Positions 54,835 through 63,662 of a stretch of DNA of 64,000 nt are shown piece by piece. Source of the stretch: Lachnospiraceae bacterium NC2004 (GTDB lineage Bacteria > Bacillota > Clostridia > Lachnospirales > Lachnospiraceae); the NCBI GenBank assembly GCA_000621905.1, contig JHXB01000009.1:1-64000 (forward strand), written 5' to 3'. Every line of letters begins with the position of its first letter. Position 1 is the first letter of the stretch. The position numbers and the translations under genes are program-made. The notes beneath the pieces are model-generated. The model did not search any database. It was not told the origin of the DNA and was given only the letters and a program-made list of their open reading frames with translations.

Positions 54835-56448
54835 ATGGCTGAGCTACTTAAGAAGTTGAAGGAATACAGTAATAGCGGCGTTTATCCGTTTCATATGCCG
54901 GGGCATAAGCGTGCGATTAGTGGCGACGTTTTACCGTATGACATTGATATTACTGAGATTGACGGGTTTGACAACTTGAATATTCTTGAAGAAGGCGGTA
55001 TTTTATGGCAAATGACAGAGGATGCCACTTCTTTATATGGTGCATATGGTGCAAATGTTGCATTTTCATCGCTTCTTGTCAATGGATCGACCGGTGGAAT
55101 TATGGCAGCTATCAGGGCAGCAGTGCCTCATGATTCGGGGATAGTTATTGCAAGGAACTGTCATAAGTCAGTATATCAGGCAGCGGAGAGCTTCAATCTC
55201 GACGTCAGGTATGTTTATCCTTCGTATATCAAGGAATACGGGATATTTTCAGATATGGATATTGATGAGTTATCTTCTGTTCTTAGGGAGGCGAGACAGG
55301 AGGTTAAGGCGTCTGCACTTGTTGTTACCTCACCGACCTATGAGGGCGTAATCCTTGATATAAAAGCAATTGCCGAGGTTGCTCATAAGTACAATATGGC
55401 TTTGATTGTTGATGAGGCTCATGGTGCACACTTGCCGTATGTTGATGAGAGTATTACTGCAATCAATAATGGTGCTGATATAGTGATTCAGAGTCTTCAT
55501 AAGACATTGCCTTCGATGACTCAGACGGCGATTATTCATTTGACAAATGAGGGTAAGAATCGAAGTGTTAATCTAGCGAAAAGATTAAGAGAGACAATCC
55601 CTCAGTTTCAGACTACAAGCCCTTCTTACGTGCTTATGGCATCGATGGATGAGTGCTTTAATATGTGTAAGAAGTTTAAGGCGGAAGGAAGATTTGATAA
55701 GTATCTAAACTTGATTAGAAGGTATAGAGAGGAGTTTAGAGGGCTTAAGAATCTTAAGCTTCTTGATGGTGAAGGCGTGTCTGCATTTGCCTATGATGAG
55801 GGAAAGATAGTGTTTTTGACCGCGGGGACGGATGTTGATGGTTTCGAGGTTATGAGGCGGTTTAGGGACAAGGGTATAGAGTGTGAGATGGCAGCCGAGT
55901 CTTACGTTGTGTTGATGACGAGTGTGATGGACAGTGAGGAAGGTTTTAAGAGGCTTAAAGAAGCTGTGTTTGAGATAGATGGCGAGGTTAACAGGGTTAG
56001 TGAGATTGTGGTTACTAAGCCGGTGGTTGCCAAGAAGGAGAAGGTGAAGTTAAGACTCGCTTGTGAGGAAAATATGATAAAAAACCAGGGGGACAAAAAC
56101 CAGGGGGACGGTTCTTGTGGTTCAATCTCACAAGAATCTCACAATAATGACCAGGGGGAAAGACCCCGCGGTTTGCGCGGTTTGGTGATTCCGGAGCAGG
56201 CGATGAACATTTTGGATGCCAGAGAAAGAGATTCGGTGGCGGTATCATTTGACAAAATAAAAAAGCAGCTTGAGGTTGGTGTTTTGGAGACTTCGGCGAT
56301 GATGGGAAATGTGACGACATTTGTCGCAGGAGAATATGTGATGATGTATCCGCCGGGAGTGCCGATTTTGGTGCCGGGCGAGAAGATAACATTGAAAGTG
56401 CTCGAGCTTATCGAGGGTGTTGTGGATGAGGTTAAGGTGTTGATGTAA
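54835..56448 (+). CDS. Orn/Lys/Arg decarboxylase family PLP enzyme, interrupted in frame by a repeat
   Basis: The 537-residue protein has the major PLP domain of the small Orn/Lys/Arg decarboxylases: YPFHMPGHKR near residue 17, LVNGSTGGIMA near 82, DEAHGAHL near 193 and PLP lysine Lys223 in QSLHKTLPSMTQ. The C-terminal domain ends with EYVMMYPPGVPILVPGE. Residues about 414-450 (Asn/Gln/Gly/Asp-rich) are encoded by copies of an interspersed CCAGGGGGAC-type repeat inserted without breaking the frame. The reaction is probably amino acid decarboxylation for polyamines; which amino acid is uncertain. Confidence 0.88.
   Translation: MAELLKKLKEYSNSGVYPFHMPGHKRAISGDVLPYDIDITEIDGFDNLNILEEGGILWQMTEDATSLYGAYGANVAFSSLLVNGSTGGIMAAIRAAVPHDSGIVIARNCHKSVYQAAESFNLDVRYVYPSYIKEYGIFSDMDIDELSSVLREARQEVKASALVVTSPTYEGVILDIKAIAEVAHKYNMALIVDEAHGAHLPYVDESITAINNGADIVIQSLHKTLPSMTQTAIIHLTNEGKNRSVNLAKRLRETIPQFQTTSPSYVLMASMDECFNMCKKFKAEGRFDKYLNLIRRYREEFRGLKNLKLLDGEGVSAFAYDEGKIVFLTAGTDVDGFEVMRRFRDKGIECEMAAESYVVLMTSVMDSEEGFKRLKEAVFEIDGEVNRVSEIVVTKPVVAKKEKVKLRLACEENMIKNQGDKNQGDGSCGSISQESHNNDQGERPRGLRGLVIPEQAMNILDARERDSVAVSFDKIKKQLEVGVLETSAMMGNVTTFVAGEYVMMYPPGVPILVPGEKITLKVLELIEGVVDEVKVLM
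56077..56184 (+). repeat. GGGGGAC-type repeats inside the decarboxylase gene
   Basis: Tandem CCAGGGGGAC units (three) with TTCTTGTGG and CACAAGAATC arms and CCGCGGTTTGCGCGG lie in the reading frame. The same repeat family occurs between genes at 48880-48935 and 56519-56545. Confidence 0.8.
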
Positions 56449-56469
56449 CTCTATGTTTAGTGTAATATA

Positions 56470-56635
56470 TTGACCTTCTTTGAAGGTCAAAGATCCTTCG
56501 CTGCGCTCAGAATGGCAGATAGACCAGAGGGACGGACCCTGTGGTTTGGCGTAAGTATGCAGTGGGGACTGTCCCCTTTGGGTAGTTAGCGCTAAGTACT
56601 CAGTAGGGACTGTCCCCTTTGGGTACTTAGCTTAA
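56470..56635. repeat. REP-type copy and three GGGGAC hairpins
   Basis: A TTGACCTTC...GAAGGTCAA stem with a REP core is followed by AGAGGGACGGACCCTG, then two hairpins with GGGACTGTCCC centres. The last has arms GCTAAGTAC and GTACTTAGC. Confidence 0.75.
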
Positions 56636-56659
56636 TCTTCAGGATGTATCGGTCGATAT
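56633..56659 (+). promoter_or_regulatory. possible sigma-D-like promoter before tmk
   Basis: TAAT, 15 bp, GTCGATAT followed by AAT. There is no good sigma-A -35 box 17 bp before the TATAAT. It lies about 70 bp upstream of tmk. Confidence 0.35.
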
Positions 56660-56728
56660 AATATATGAGTGCATATGTCTGAAATATGTGCTATAATATA
56701 ATGAGCTATACTTTTCGGAGGATAACAC

Positions 56729-57343
56729 ATGGGTTTTTTGATTTCCCTTGAGGGGCCGGATGGATGCGGTAAGTCGACGCAGATCGGTTATATGAAGGAT
56801 TTTTTTGCAAATGAAGGCTACGAGGTCGTTGTGGCGAGGGAGCCGGGCGGTACCAAGATTAGCGAGAAGATAAGAGACATTCTCCTTGATACCGACAACA
56901 TGGATATGGACTATAGAGCCGAGATGTTTCTTTATGCTGCGGCGAGAGCCCAGCTTGTTCACGAGGTGATTAAGCCTGCACTTGACGCCGGCAAGGTTGT
57001 GATTATGGACAGATTTGTCGACAGTTCTGCGGTTTATCAGGGCATTGCAAGAGGGCTTGGAGTTGACACCGTCTATGAGATTAATGATATTGGACTAAAT
57101 GGAGTAGCCATCGACCTTACTATTCATCTTGATCTTCCACCCGATGTTGGACTTTCTCGAAAGAAATCTCAGCATGAGATGGACAGGATGGAGCTTAACG
57201 GTGATGATTTTCACAGTAAGGTTGCAGAAGGGTACAGAGAGCTTGCAGCCAAGTTCCCTGAGCGCATCGTTACAATCGATGCAACTAAGAGCGTTGAGGA
57301 AGTCAGGGACGATATTTTAGAAGTAATTAAGCGTATGCTTTAA
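56729..57343 (+). CDS. tmk: thymidylate kinase
   Basis: The 204-residue kinase makes dTDP. It has P-loop [11 protein letters not shown] near residue 8, the REPGGT motif near 36, [13 protein letters not shown] near 92 and the lid region. GGAGG precedes the ATG. It heads the tmk-yaaR-holB-yaaT-trmN6-rsmI block found in B. subtilis (there with yaaQ and yabA as well). Confidence 0.96.
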   Translation: MGFLISLEGPDGCGKSTQIGYMKDFFANEGYEVVVAREPGGTKISEKIRDILLDTDNMDMDYRAEMFLYAAARAQLVHEVIKPALDAGKVVIMDRFVDSSAVYQGIARGLGVDTVYEINDIGLNGVAIDLTIHLDLPPDVGLSRKKSQHEMDRMELNGDDFHSKVAEGYRELAAKFPERIVTIDATKSVEEVRDDILEVIKRML

Positions 57344-57366
57344 CATTTGACAAAGGAGGTGTGCAT

Positions 57367-57810
57367 ATGGATATTAAGGTTAATGAGCCTATAGAAGTCA
57401 ATCAGACTCAGGCCGCGCAGCCGAAGAACCAGGATGTCAACGGTACATTTAAGTTCACGCTTGTTGGCAACATTGAGAAATCTGAGCTTCAAGAGCGTTT
57501 AACCAAGCTCATGAAGGAGATTACCGAGCAGGGTGAAAGAATCGCCAAGCACATGGATATCAAGGATATGCGCGCCTATAGAGCCAAGATAAAGGAATTT
57601 ATGAATGAAGTTTCTGCCAATTCTCATGAGTTTTCAAGAGAGAATTTCCTTGACAGGAGAGGCCGTCACAGGGTGTATGGAATCGTGAGAAAGGTGGACG
57701 AGACATTAGATGAGCTTGCTGAGGAGCTTCTTAAGGACGAGAAAGATAACATCGCGATTCTTAATAAAGTCGATGACATCAGAGGAATGCTTCTCGACAT
57801 TTCAACATGA
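57367..57810 (+). CDS. yaaR: YaaR family (DUF327) protein
   Basis: The 147-residue protein matches YaaR: a disordered start, then [35 protein letters not shown] and [21 protein letters not shown]. Function unknown. The ATG at 57367 suits AAAGGAGG. It lies in its conserved place between tmk and holB. Confidence 0.87.
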   Translation: MDIKVNEPIEVNQTQAAQPKNQDVNGTFKFTLVGNIEKSELQERLTKLMKEITEQGERIAKHMDIKDMRAYRAKIKEFMNEVSANSHEFSRENFLDRRGRHRVYGIVRKVDETLDELAEELLKDEKDNIAILNKVDDIRGMLLDIST

Positions 57811-57827
57811 TTTAGGAGGTGAGAGTT

Positions 57828-58853
57828 GTGGTTACACTTAACGATGTAATTGGAGAAGAGCAGATTATAGATTATTTTAAACAGGCGGTTTCGGGCGGAA
57901 CGGTCAGTCACGCTTACGTGCTTGAGGGCGAAGAGGGCGCAGGTAAGAAGATGCTTGCGTATGCATTTGCCAAATTATTACAATGTGAGGAAGGCAAGGA
58001 GTGCGCTTGCGGTGCGTGTAAGTCGTGCCTTATGGCGGAGAGCATGAACCATCCGGATATCATAACCGTTACTCATAACTCTCCTATGCATTTTGGAGTT
58101 GATGAGCTTAGGACTCAGATGGTTAATGAGATGGGCGTTAAGCCTTATCACAGCCGCTACAAGATATTTATCGTTCCGGACGCCGAGCTTATGACGAATC
58201 AGGCGCAGAACGCGATTCTTAAGACTATCGAGGAGCCTTCGGAGCATGGAATAGTTATGCTTCTTACGACAAATGCCGGCAAGTTCCTTCCAACTATTCT
58301 TAGCAGATGCGTGAAGCTTACTATCAAGCCTGTTGATCCTTTGAAGGTTTATAATTATTTGAAAGAGAATTACAGTACTCTTTCTGACGGAACCGAGGTC
58401 GCTGAGGAGGAGCTTAGATTTGCGACTGCTTATGCCGGCGGTAATATCGGTAAGGGTATAAGGGCTGTCGAGAGTGAGACATTTAAGGAGATTAAGGACA
58501 TTGTCATCAATGCCTTGAAGAATATTAACAGGTGGGAGATTCCTGATATGGTATTTTCTGCTAAGGCCGCCGCGGAATATAAGACCGATTTGTTTGATTA
58601 TTTTGATATTATGAAGCTGTGGTTCAGAGATGTATTGATGCTCAAGGTTACTAAGAATATTGACCAGCTTGTGCTTAAAGATATGTACAGTATTATGAAT
58701 AAGCAGGCTCAGGTTGTTTCTTATGAGGGAATAGAGAGTGTCCTTGAAGCGCTTGACAATGCCAAGATTAGATTAGATTCTAATGTTGATGTTGCCACCA
58801 TTTTAGAGCTTCTTTTGTTCAGAATAAAGGAACAGCTTAAGTGGGTTAAATAA
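57828..58853 (+). CDS. holB: DNA polymerase III delta-prime subunit
   Basis: The 341-residue clamp-loader subunit has a P-loop-like EGEEGAGKKMLAYAFAK near residue 30, a zinc-binding cluster CEEGKECACGACKSC near 50, and the SRC motif ILSRCVKLTIKP near 150. It starts at GTG 57828, where AGGAGG lies 8 nt upstream. Confidence 0.93.
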   Translation: MVTLNDVIGEEQIIDYFKQAVSGGTVSHAYVLEGEEGAGKKMLAYAFAKLLQCEEGKECACGACKSCLMAESMNHPDIITVTHNSPMHFGVDELRTQMVNEMGVKPYHSRYKIFIVPDAELMTNQAQNAILKTIEEPSEHGIVMLLTTNAGKFLPTILSRCVKLTIKPVDPLKVYNYLKENYSTLSDGTEVAEEELRFATAYAGGNIGKGIRAVESETFKEIKDIVINALKNINRWEIPDMVFSAKAAAEYKTDLFDYFDIMKLWFRDVLMLKVTKNIDQLVLKDMYSIMNKQAQVVSYEGIESVLEALDNAKIRLDSNVDVATILELLLFRIKEQLKWVK

Positions 58854-58871
58854 CTGATTAGGAGTAAGATT

Positions 58872-59786
58872 ATGACTGAGATTATCGGAGTTAGATTCAG
58901 AGATAACGGAAAGATATATTATTTTAGACCGGAGGGCAACAAGCTTTCTGTAGATGACCACGTTATTGTTGAGACTGTAAGGGGTGTTGAGTACGGAACA
59001 GTCGTGCTTTCCAATAGAGAGATAGGTTCAGATGATTTTAATGGAGATATCAAGCCTATCAGACGCGTTGCCAATGAAGACGATGCCGTACAGTACGAGG
59101 AGAACAAGGTAAAAGCCGCTAAGGCAATGGAAGTTTGTGCTAAGAAGATTGATAAGCATGGACTTGATATGAAGCTTATTGAGACCGAGTATACATTTGA
59201 CTGCAATAAATTAATCTTTTACTTTGCTGCTGAAGGCAGAGTTGATTTTAGAGAGCTGGTTAAGGATCTTGCGGCAGAGTTCCACACCCGTATCGAGCTT
59301 AGACAGATAGGTGTAAGGGATGAGACAAGACTTCTTGGTGGTTTGGGAATCTGTGGTAGAGAGTTGTGTTGCCATACATTTCTTTCTGATTTCGGTGGAG
59401 TTTCAATCAAGATGGCCAAAGAGCAGAATCTTGCGATGACACCATCGAAGATAAGCGGTGTCTGCGGAAGGTTGATGTGCTGTCTTAAGAATGAGCAGAA
59501 GGCTTACGAGTATCTTAATGCCAAGATGCCTCAGGTTGGAGATGAGGTTATCACACCTAACGGCGATGTTGCTGAGGTCAAGAATATCAATGTCCTTAGA
59601 GAGACGGTCAGAGCGATTATCCGTACAGGCGAGGAAGATTTTGACATCGTCGAGTACAAGGTAGACGATCTTAAATTCACTCCTAGAAAGAGAAAGCCTG
59701 CTCAGCCTAAGAAGGACAATCAGGCTAACAGTCAGGAGCTTGCCGAACTTGATAATGAGGATAGAAAGTATGGAATTGAAGATTAA
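58872..59786 (+). CDS. ricT: PSP1-domain protein (YaaT/RicT)
   Basis: The 304-residue protein has the PSP1 domain (residues about 60-145) and the cysteine-rich stretch GICGRELCCHTFL and GVCGRLMCCLKNEQ. In B. subtilis the RicT homologue joins RicA and RicF in an iron-sulfur complex affecting RNase Y and sporulation; here the same cysteines are present. Its end overlaps the start of the next gene. Confidence 0.93.
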   Translation: MTEIIGVRFRDNGKIYYFRPEGNKLSVDDHVIVETVRGVEYGTVVLSNREIGSDDFNGDIKPIRRVANEDDAVQYEENKVKAAKAMEVCAKKIDKHGLDMKLIETEYTFDCNKLIFYFAAEGRVDFRELVKDLAAEFHTRIELRQIGVRDETRLLGGLGICGRELCCHTFLSDFGGVSIKMAKEQNLAMTPSKISGVCGRLMCCLKNEQKAYEYLNAKMPQVGDEVITPNGDVAEVKNINVLRETVRAIIRTGEEDFDIVEYKVDDLKFTPRKRKPAQPKKDNQANSQELAELDNEDRKYGIED

Positions 59787-60519
59787 TGAAGGCGAGAGGG
59801 TCGATGACCTTCAGATAAGAGGTTATCGGATTATTCAGGATCCTAAGAGGTTTTGCTTTGGTGTTGATGCGGTTATGCTTGCGCATTACGCCAAGGTTAA
59901 GCCTCATGAGAGATGCCTTGATTTGTGTACGGGGACAGGTATTGTCCCTATTCTTATGCATGCGATTAATTCTGAGGATACGTCTGATGTTAAGTACGAT
60001 GCGATTGAACTTCAGGAAGAGTCAGTTGAGATGGCAAAGAGAAGCGTAGAGCTTAATGACTTAACATTAGATGTACATGTAATCTTAGGAGACGTTAAAG
60101 AAGCTGCTAATTATTATGACGCGGCTTCTTTTCAGGTTGTGACGGTTAACCCACCGTACATCGAAGATAACAAAGGTATAAAGACAGAGTACGAGCCGAA
60201 AATGATAGCGCGTCACGAGATATTTTTAAAACTTAAAGATGTGATTTCATCGGCTTCTTACTGTCTTGCCGACAAAGGCAGATTCTACATGATTCACAAG
60301 CCACAAAGGCTTGCCGAAATCATTTGCCTGATGAGAGAATATAAGATAGAGCCGAAGTCGCTTAGATTTATACATCCTTATGTTGATAAGGAGCCTGTTC
60401 TTGTGCTTATTGGTGGATTAAAAGGCGGAGGCCAACAGATGCGAGTTGATGCGCCTTTGATTCTTTACAAGGAACAGGGCGTCTATACGGACGAGGTTAG
60501 TAAGATTTACAGGATTTAA
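59770..60519 (+). CDS. tRNA1(Val) (adenine-37-N6)-methyltransferase family (TrmN6/YabB)
   Basis: The 249-residue methyltransferase has LDLCTGTGIVPILM near residue 55 as SAM site and the N6-adenine motif VTVNPPYIE near 125. It starts at ATG 59770 inside the end of yaaT. B. subtilis has yabB in the same position. Confidence 0.9.
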   Translation: MELKINEGERVDDLQIRGYRIIQDPKRFCFGVDAVMLAHYAKVKPHERCLDLCTGTGIVPILMHAINSEDTSDVKYDAIELQEESVEMAKRSVELNDLTLDVHVILGDVKEAANYYDAASFQVVTVNPPYIEDNKGIKTEYEPKMIARHEIFLKLKDVISSASYCLADKGRFYMIHKPQRLAEIICLMREYKIEPKSLRFIHPYVDKEPVLVLIGGLKGGGQQMRVDAPLILYKEQGVYTDEVSKIYRI

Positions 60520-60528
60520 GGTGATATT

Positions 60529-61365
60529 ATGGGTACTTTATACATTTGCGCAACGCCAATCGGCAATCTTGAAGATATGACATTTAGGGCGGTTAGGATA
60601 CTTAAAGAGGTCGATATTATTGCGGCTGAGGATACGAGGAACAGTATTAAGCTTCTAAATCATTTTGATATCAAGACGCACATGACGAGTTATCATGAGT
60701 ACAATAAGGTAGAGAAGGCCAGAGAATTGGTTGGTATGTTGCTTAACGGCAAGGACATTGCGCTTATTACGGATGCGGGAACTCCGGCGATATCGGACCC
60801 TGGCGAAGAACTTGTAAGACAGTGCATCGAGGCAAATGTTACCGTGACTTCACTTCCGGGCGCCTGCGCTGCAATAACTGCGCTTACTATATCGGGACAG
60901 CCTACGAGAAGATTTGCTTTTGAGGCATTTCTTCCTGCCGATAAGAAGCAGAGGAACCGAATTCTTTCTGAACTTGCAAATGAAACCAGGACGATGATTG
61001 TTTATGAAGCACCGCATCATTTGAAGAAGACGCTTAAAGATCTCAGGGAAGTGCTCGGTGGTACAAGGTCGCTTACGATTGTTAAGGAGCTTACGAAAGT
61101 ACATGAGAAGTCGATGAAGACAACATTTGACAAAGCTCTAATGTTGTATGAAGAGAAGGATCCTAAGGGAGAGTATGTACTTGTAATAGATGGCAAAGAT
61201 TATAAGGAGATCGAGAAAGAGGAAGCTAAAAAGTGGGAAGAGTTAAGTGTTCCTGAGCATATGGAGATGTACATGAGTGAGGGGATGGATAAGAAGGAAG
61301 CTATGAAGAGGGTGGCTAAAGACCGTGGAGTTGGGAAGCGGGAGATATATAAAATGATGATTTAA
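60529..61365 (+). CDS. rsmI: 16S rRNA (cytidine-1402-2'-O)-methyltransferase RsmI
   Basis: The 278-residue enzyme has the TP-methyltransferase pattern: LYICATPIGNLEDMTFRAV at the start, AAEDTRNSIKLLNHF, LITDAGTPAISDPGEELV near 85 and SLPGACAAITALTISG near 105. It closes the conserved block. Confidence 0.96.
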   Translation: MGTLYICATPIGNLEDMTFRAVRILKEVDIIAAEDTRNSIKLLNHFDIKTHMTSYHEYNKVEKARELVGMLLNGKDIALITDAGTPAISDPGEELVRQCIEANVTVTSLPGACAAITALTISGQPTRRFAFEAFLPADKKQRNRILSELANETRTMIVYEAPHHLKKTLKDLREVLGGTRSLTIVKELTKVHEKSMKTTFDKALMLYEEKDPKGEYVLVIDGKDYKEIEKEEAKKWEELSVPEHMEMYMSEGMDKKEAMKRVAKDRGVGKREIYKMMI

Positions 61366-61441
61366 AAAACAGGGTGGTTAATGGGCAGTGTTCATAAAAC
61401 AGTAATTCAAAATGAGCACTGTCGCAAGCGGATTGGCACAA

Positions 61442-61473
61442 AAATGCTCCTTACTATGTTGTAAGGAGCATTT
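61442..61473. terminator. bidirectional terminator at the edge of the accessory region
   Basis: AAATGCTCCTTAC and GTAAGGAGCATTT, a 13-bp perfect stem with A/T flanks, between convergent rsmI and the orphan cluster. Confidence 0.85.
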
Positions 61474-61492
61474 ATATTTGAAATCAAATACT

Positions 61493-61828
61493 TTATATAC
61501 GAGATATAAACTTCTCATAGAAGCTCATCAATTTGTTATACGCTTGAGCAATTCCATACTCCCCAAGCAGATTTATGTCTGCAATATTCCTTTTATATGC
61601 TTCCATAAAAACCTGTCTTTGATTAAGCCCAACATTTGCGGTTCCCATTGGTAATGATGAAAAGCCCGGCCGTTTAGGAGCTCCGCTATAAGCTTCCAAC
61701 GCCCTCATTTCAGGGTGTGTCGCATTCCTCGGATTCATCTTCTTGACATCAATGAACTGCTCAAACTCATTTCCGTTCTCATCGACTCCCTTTGCAAATT
61801 GACATATTATCTCCTTTCCACAGCTCAT
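61493..61828 (-). pseudogene. orphan protein, probably a 5'-truncated or frameshifted gene
   Basis: The 111-residue open frame (IICQFAKGVDENGNEFEQFI, then MNPRNATHPEMRALEAYSG) looks like the C-terminal part of a longer protein. Its ATG at 61828 has no ribosome site. A strong AAGGAGATAAT lies just downstream before an ATG in another frame that stops after eight codons. So the beginning is probably damaged. It is third in a leftward cluster. No function is recognised. Confidence 0.5.
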
Positions 61829-61896
61829 CTGTCAGTCAGAGCTGCACCGCTCCCCAGAAAAGTCCGAGCGGTAATTTTACAACTATCTATGATTGT

Positions 61897-62703
61897 TTAT
61901 ATCAGTCCGCCACCCGCAAATGTACCAGTTTCATACGCTGATAATATCCCTGCCACTTTAGAATCTGACGGCATCTGGAAGAAATCGTTGAACTCCGATA
62001 TGCTGTTTGTCTTAAGAGATATCTTTCCATTAAGAAAATCAGTGTATGCCTGCCTCTTCTCAGCCGCTTCCTGTAGCCATTTTTCTTCCAGTTCCTTCTT
62101 TTCAGCGACTTTCTTATCTATCTTGTCCTGAACCTTTTTCTGTTCTCCGCGCTTTGTCCAGAAGCTACCTTTGGATTGTGCTTTCCAAACCTTTCCTCCA
62201 GTTCCATTCTGATAGCCCATATGCCAGCCATCAGCTCTACAATCTTCTTTTGTAGCACCAATATGAGCCACAACATAACGCGAGCCACCAATTGACCTAG
62301 CCCATTCTGGATATGGCGTGGTAAGTGCCTTTGTCAGATCGTCCAACACCCATTTTTCATATTTCGGATCATTTTTCATTGCCTTAAATCCTTCTTCCGA
62401 AATATCAATTGACCAACTATCACACAGATTACTCGATGGCCATGGAATATTTGAAATCTTCTCATGGATATAATCCTTGTACTCCTCCATTGTCATATCC
62501 TTTGTAGAAACAGTAGCTGTTTCCTCCAACGCTCCAGCTTCCTCAACCTTTGAAATTAGCGTGGATATGAAGGAATCCTTTTCACCGTTCACAGTTCCGC
62601 TATTAATCTTCGAACCATTATTCACCGATGTCTTAGCCGTAACAGATTTGATAAAGCTGCTATAATAACTAGTCATTCCATTTACATTGATCGTATTGTT
62701 CAT
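61897..62703 (-). CDS. orphan protein, second gene of the accessory cluster
   Basis: The 268-residue protein has a disordered N-terminal part beginning MNNTINVNGMTSYYSSFIKS. A globular part (about 85-190, with WSIDISEEGFKAMKNDPKYE and RYVVAHIGATKEDCRADGWH) and a Lys/Glu-rich coiled coil (about 185-220) follow. The tail ends ILSAYETGTFAGGGLI. No signal peptide or membrane helix is seen. The layout parallels the DUF6033-like protein at 44019. It starts 18 bp after the gene at 62722, with a weak GGTG site. Confidence 0.6.
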   Translation of the reverse strand: MNNTINVNGMTSYYSSFIKSVTAKTSVNNGSKINSGTVNGEKDSFISTLISKVEEAGALEETATVSTKDMTMEEYKDYIHEKISNIPWPSSNLCDSWSIDISEEGFKAMKNDPKYEKWVLDDLTKALTTPYPEWARSIGGSRYVVAHIGATKEDCRADGWHMGYQNGTGGKVWKAQSKGSFWTKRGEQKKVQDKIDKKVAEKKELEEKWLQEAAEKRQAYTDFLNGKISLKTNSISEFNDFFQMPSDSKVAGILSAYETGTFAGGGLI

Positions 62704-62721
62704 ATCATCACCAACCTTTTC

Positions 62722-63561
62722 TTATAAATAAAAACCATTAGGGATTGATACCCCCGCTCCATAAGCTGATAACACGCTTTCTGTGGTATCTCCAAAAGCA
62801 AATGTTCCCGAGCCAAGCATCTGCTCGTTAAGAACAGCTTCTATACTTCTCCTGTGATAAATCTCTTCCTGAATACGTCTGCGTTCATCTGCAGCCTCTT
62901 GGGTCCGTTCTATATTCTCACGCTCTTGCTTTGCATTTTTCTCCCTCTTTGCTTTCTGCTCTTCCTCGAATTGTCTTAATTCTTCTTCTGAAGGACCAGA
63001 TATGTGACCTCCGCCACCTGTTACTCGAAAATGTGCAATGTCTCCATTTTCGTCCAATGCAATCAAGTATGATAATACCCGTCCCGGTCTTGTAGGATGG
63101 TTTGCAATAAAACTATCAACTTTATCCATGACCTTTTGAGCCAGTTCAGGATTATTCTTCATTTTCACTTCCAACTCTGGCGGAACAACTATCGCCTTTC
63201 CCCCTAATGTAGAATCTAATCTAGCCTGAACACAAGAATCTACCATATCTGGATCTTTTCCCGTTGGTGTCCAATTCAGAACAGATTCATCAATGTCGTC
63301 CTCAAAAAATCTTTCAAAAGGAAAATCATTACGCTTCCATGTTCCCTGGGAGATTTTAGAAGCATCCATTACATGGTATTTAGCTCCGGGATATTTAGCT
63401 TTCAATGTGTCTTCAAAACTCAGTTCTATAGATACGGCATTATCGAAGGAATAGGTCTCTTTCAATGTATTCACAAAATCGGATGATGAAACCGACTTAT
63501 TCCTGATCTGATTTGCATAACTGTATGCACTTGCCACTCCGCTCGAACTGCTAATATCCAT
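62722..63561 (-). CDS. orphan protein, first gene of the accessory cluster
   Basis: The 279-residue protein starts MDISSSSGVASAYSYANQI. A globular part (about 45-185, with VVPPELEVKMKNNPELAQKV and SYLIALDENGDIAHFRVTG) leads into a charged coiled coil (about 190-240). The tail ends VLSAYGAGVSIPNGFYL, like the next gene's tail. It has GGAGGTG before the ATG and a sigma-D-like promoter about 100 bp upstream. The function is not recognised; a distant relation to DUF6033 is inferred from shared layout. Confidence 0.6.
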   Translation of the reverse strand: MDISSSSGVASAYSYANQIRNKSVSSSDFVNTLKETYSFDNAVSIELSFEDTLKAKYPGAKYHVMDASKISQGTWKRNDFPFERFFEDDIDESVLNWTPTGKDPDMVDSCVQARLDSTLGGKAIVVPPELEVKMKNNPELAQKVMDKVDSFIANHPTRPGRVLSYLIALDENGDIAHFRVTGGGGHISGPSEEELRQFEEEQKAKREKNAKQERENIERTQEAADERRRIQEEIYHRRSIEAVLNEQMLGSGTFAFGDTTESVLSAYGAGVSIPNGFYL

Positions 63562-63588
63562 ATTCCACCTCCGTTACTATATAAAAAG

Positions 63589-63636
63589 CATCCGTAACAG
63601 GTACCTACCAATCCCTTGATTACAGATGCTCTCCTT
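63589..63636 (-). terminator. possible leader hairpin upstream of the orphan cluster
   Basis: On the minus strand AGCATCTGTAA and TTACGGATGCT form a stem followed by TTTTTATA, between the putative promoter and the first gene. It could be an attenuator or the end of a small transcript. Confidence 0.4.
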
Positions 63637-63662
63637 AGCGTTTGTATAGTTTTCTGCATATT

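Noticed and set aside
56641-56962. Reading the GTATCGGTCGATATAAT region as a riboswitch or repressor palindrome
   Set aside because: Only short partial symmetry is present, with no aptamer-like conserved blocks. A promoter is the simpler explanation.
63471-63659. A 62-residue frame before the orphan cluster
   Set aside because: It runs through the leader hairpin and into the first gene in another frame, with no evidence of use.
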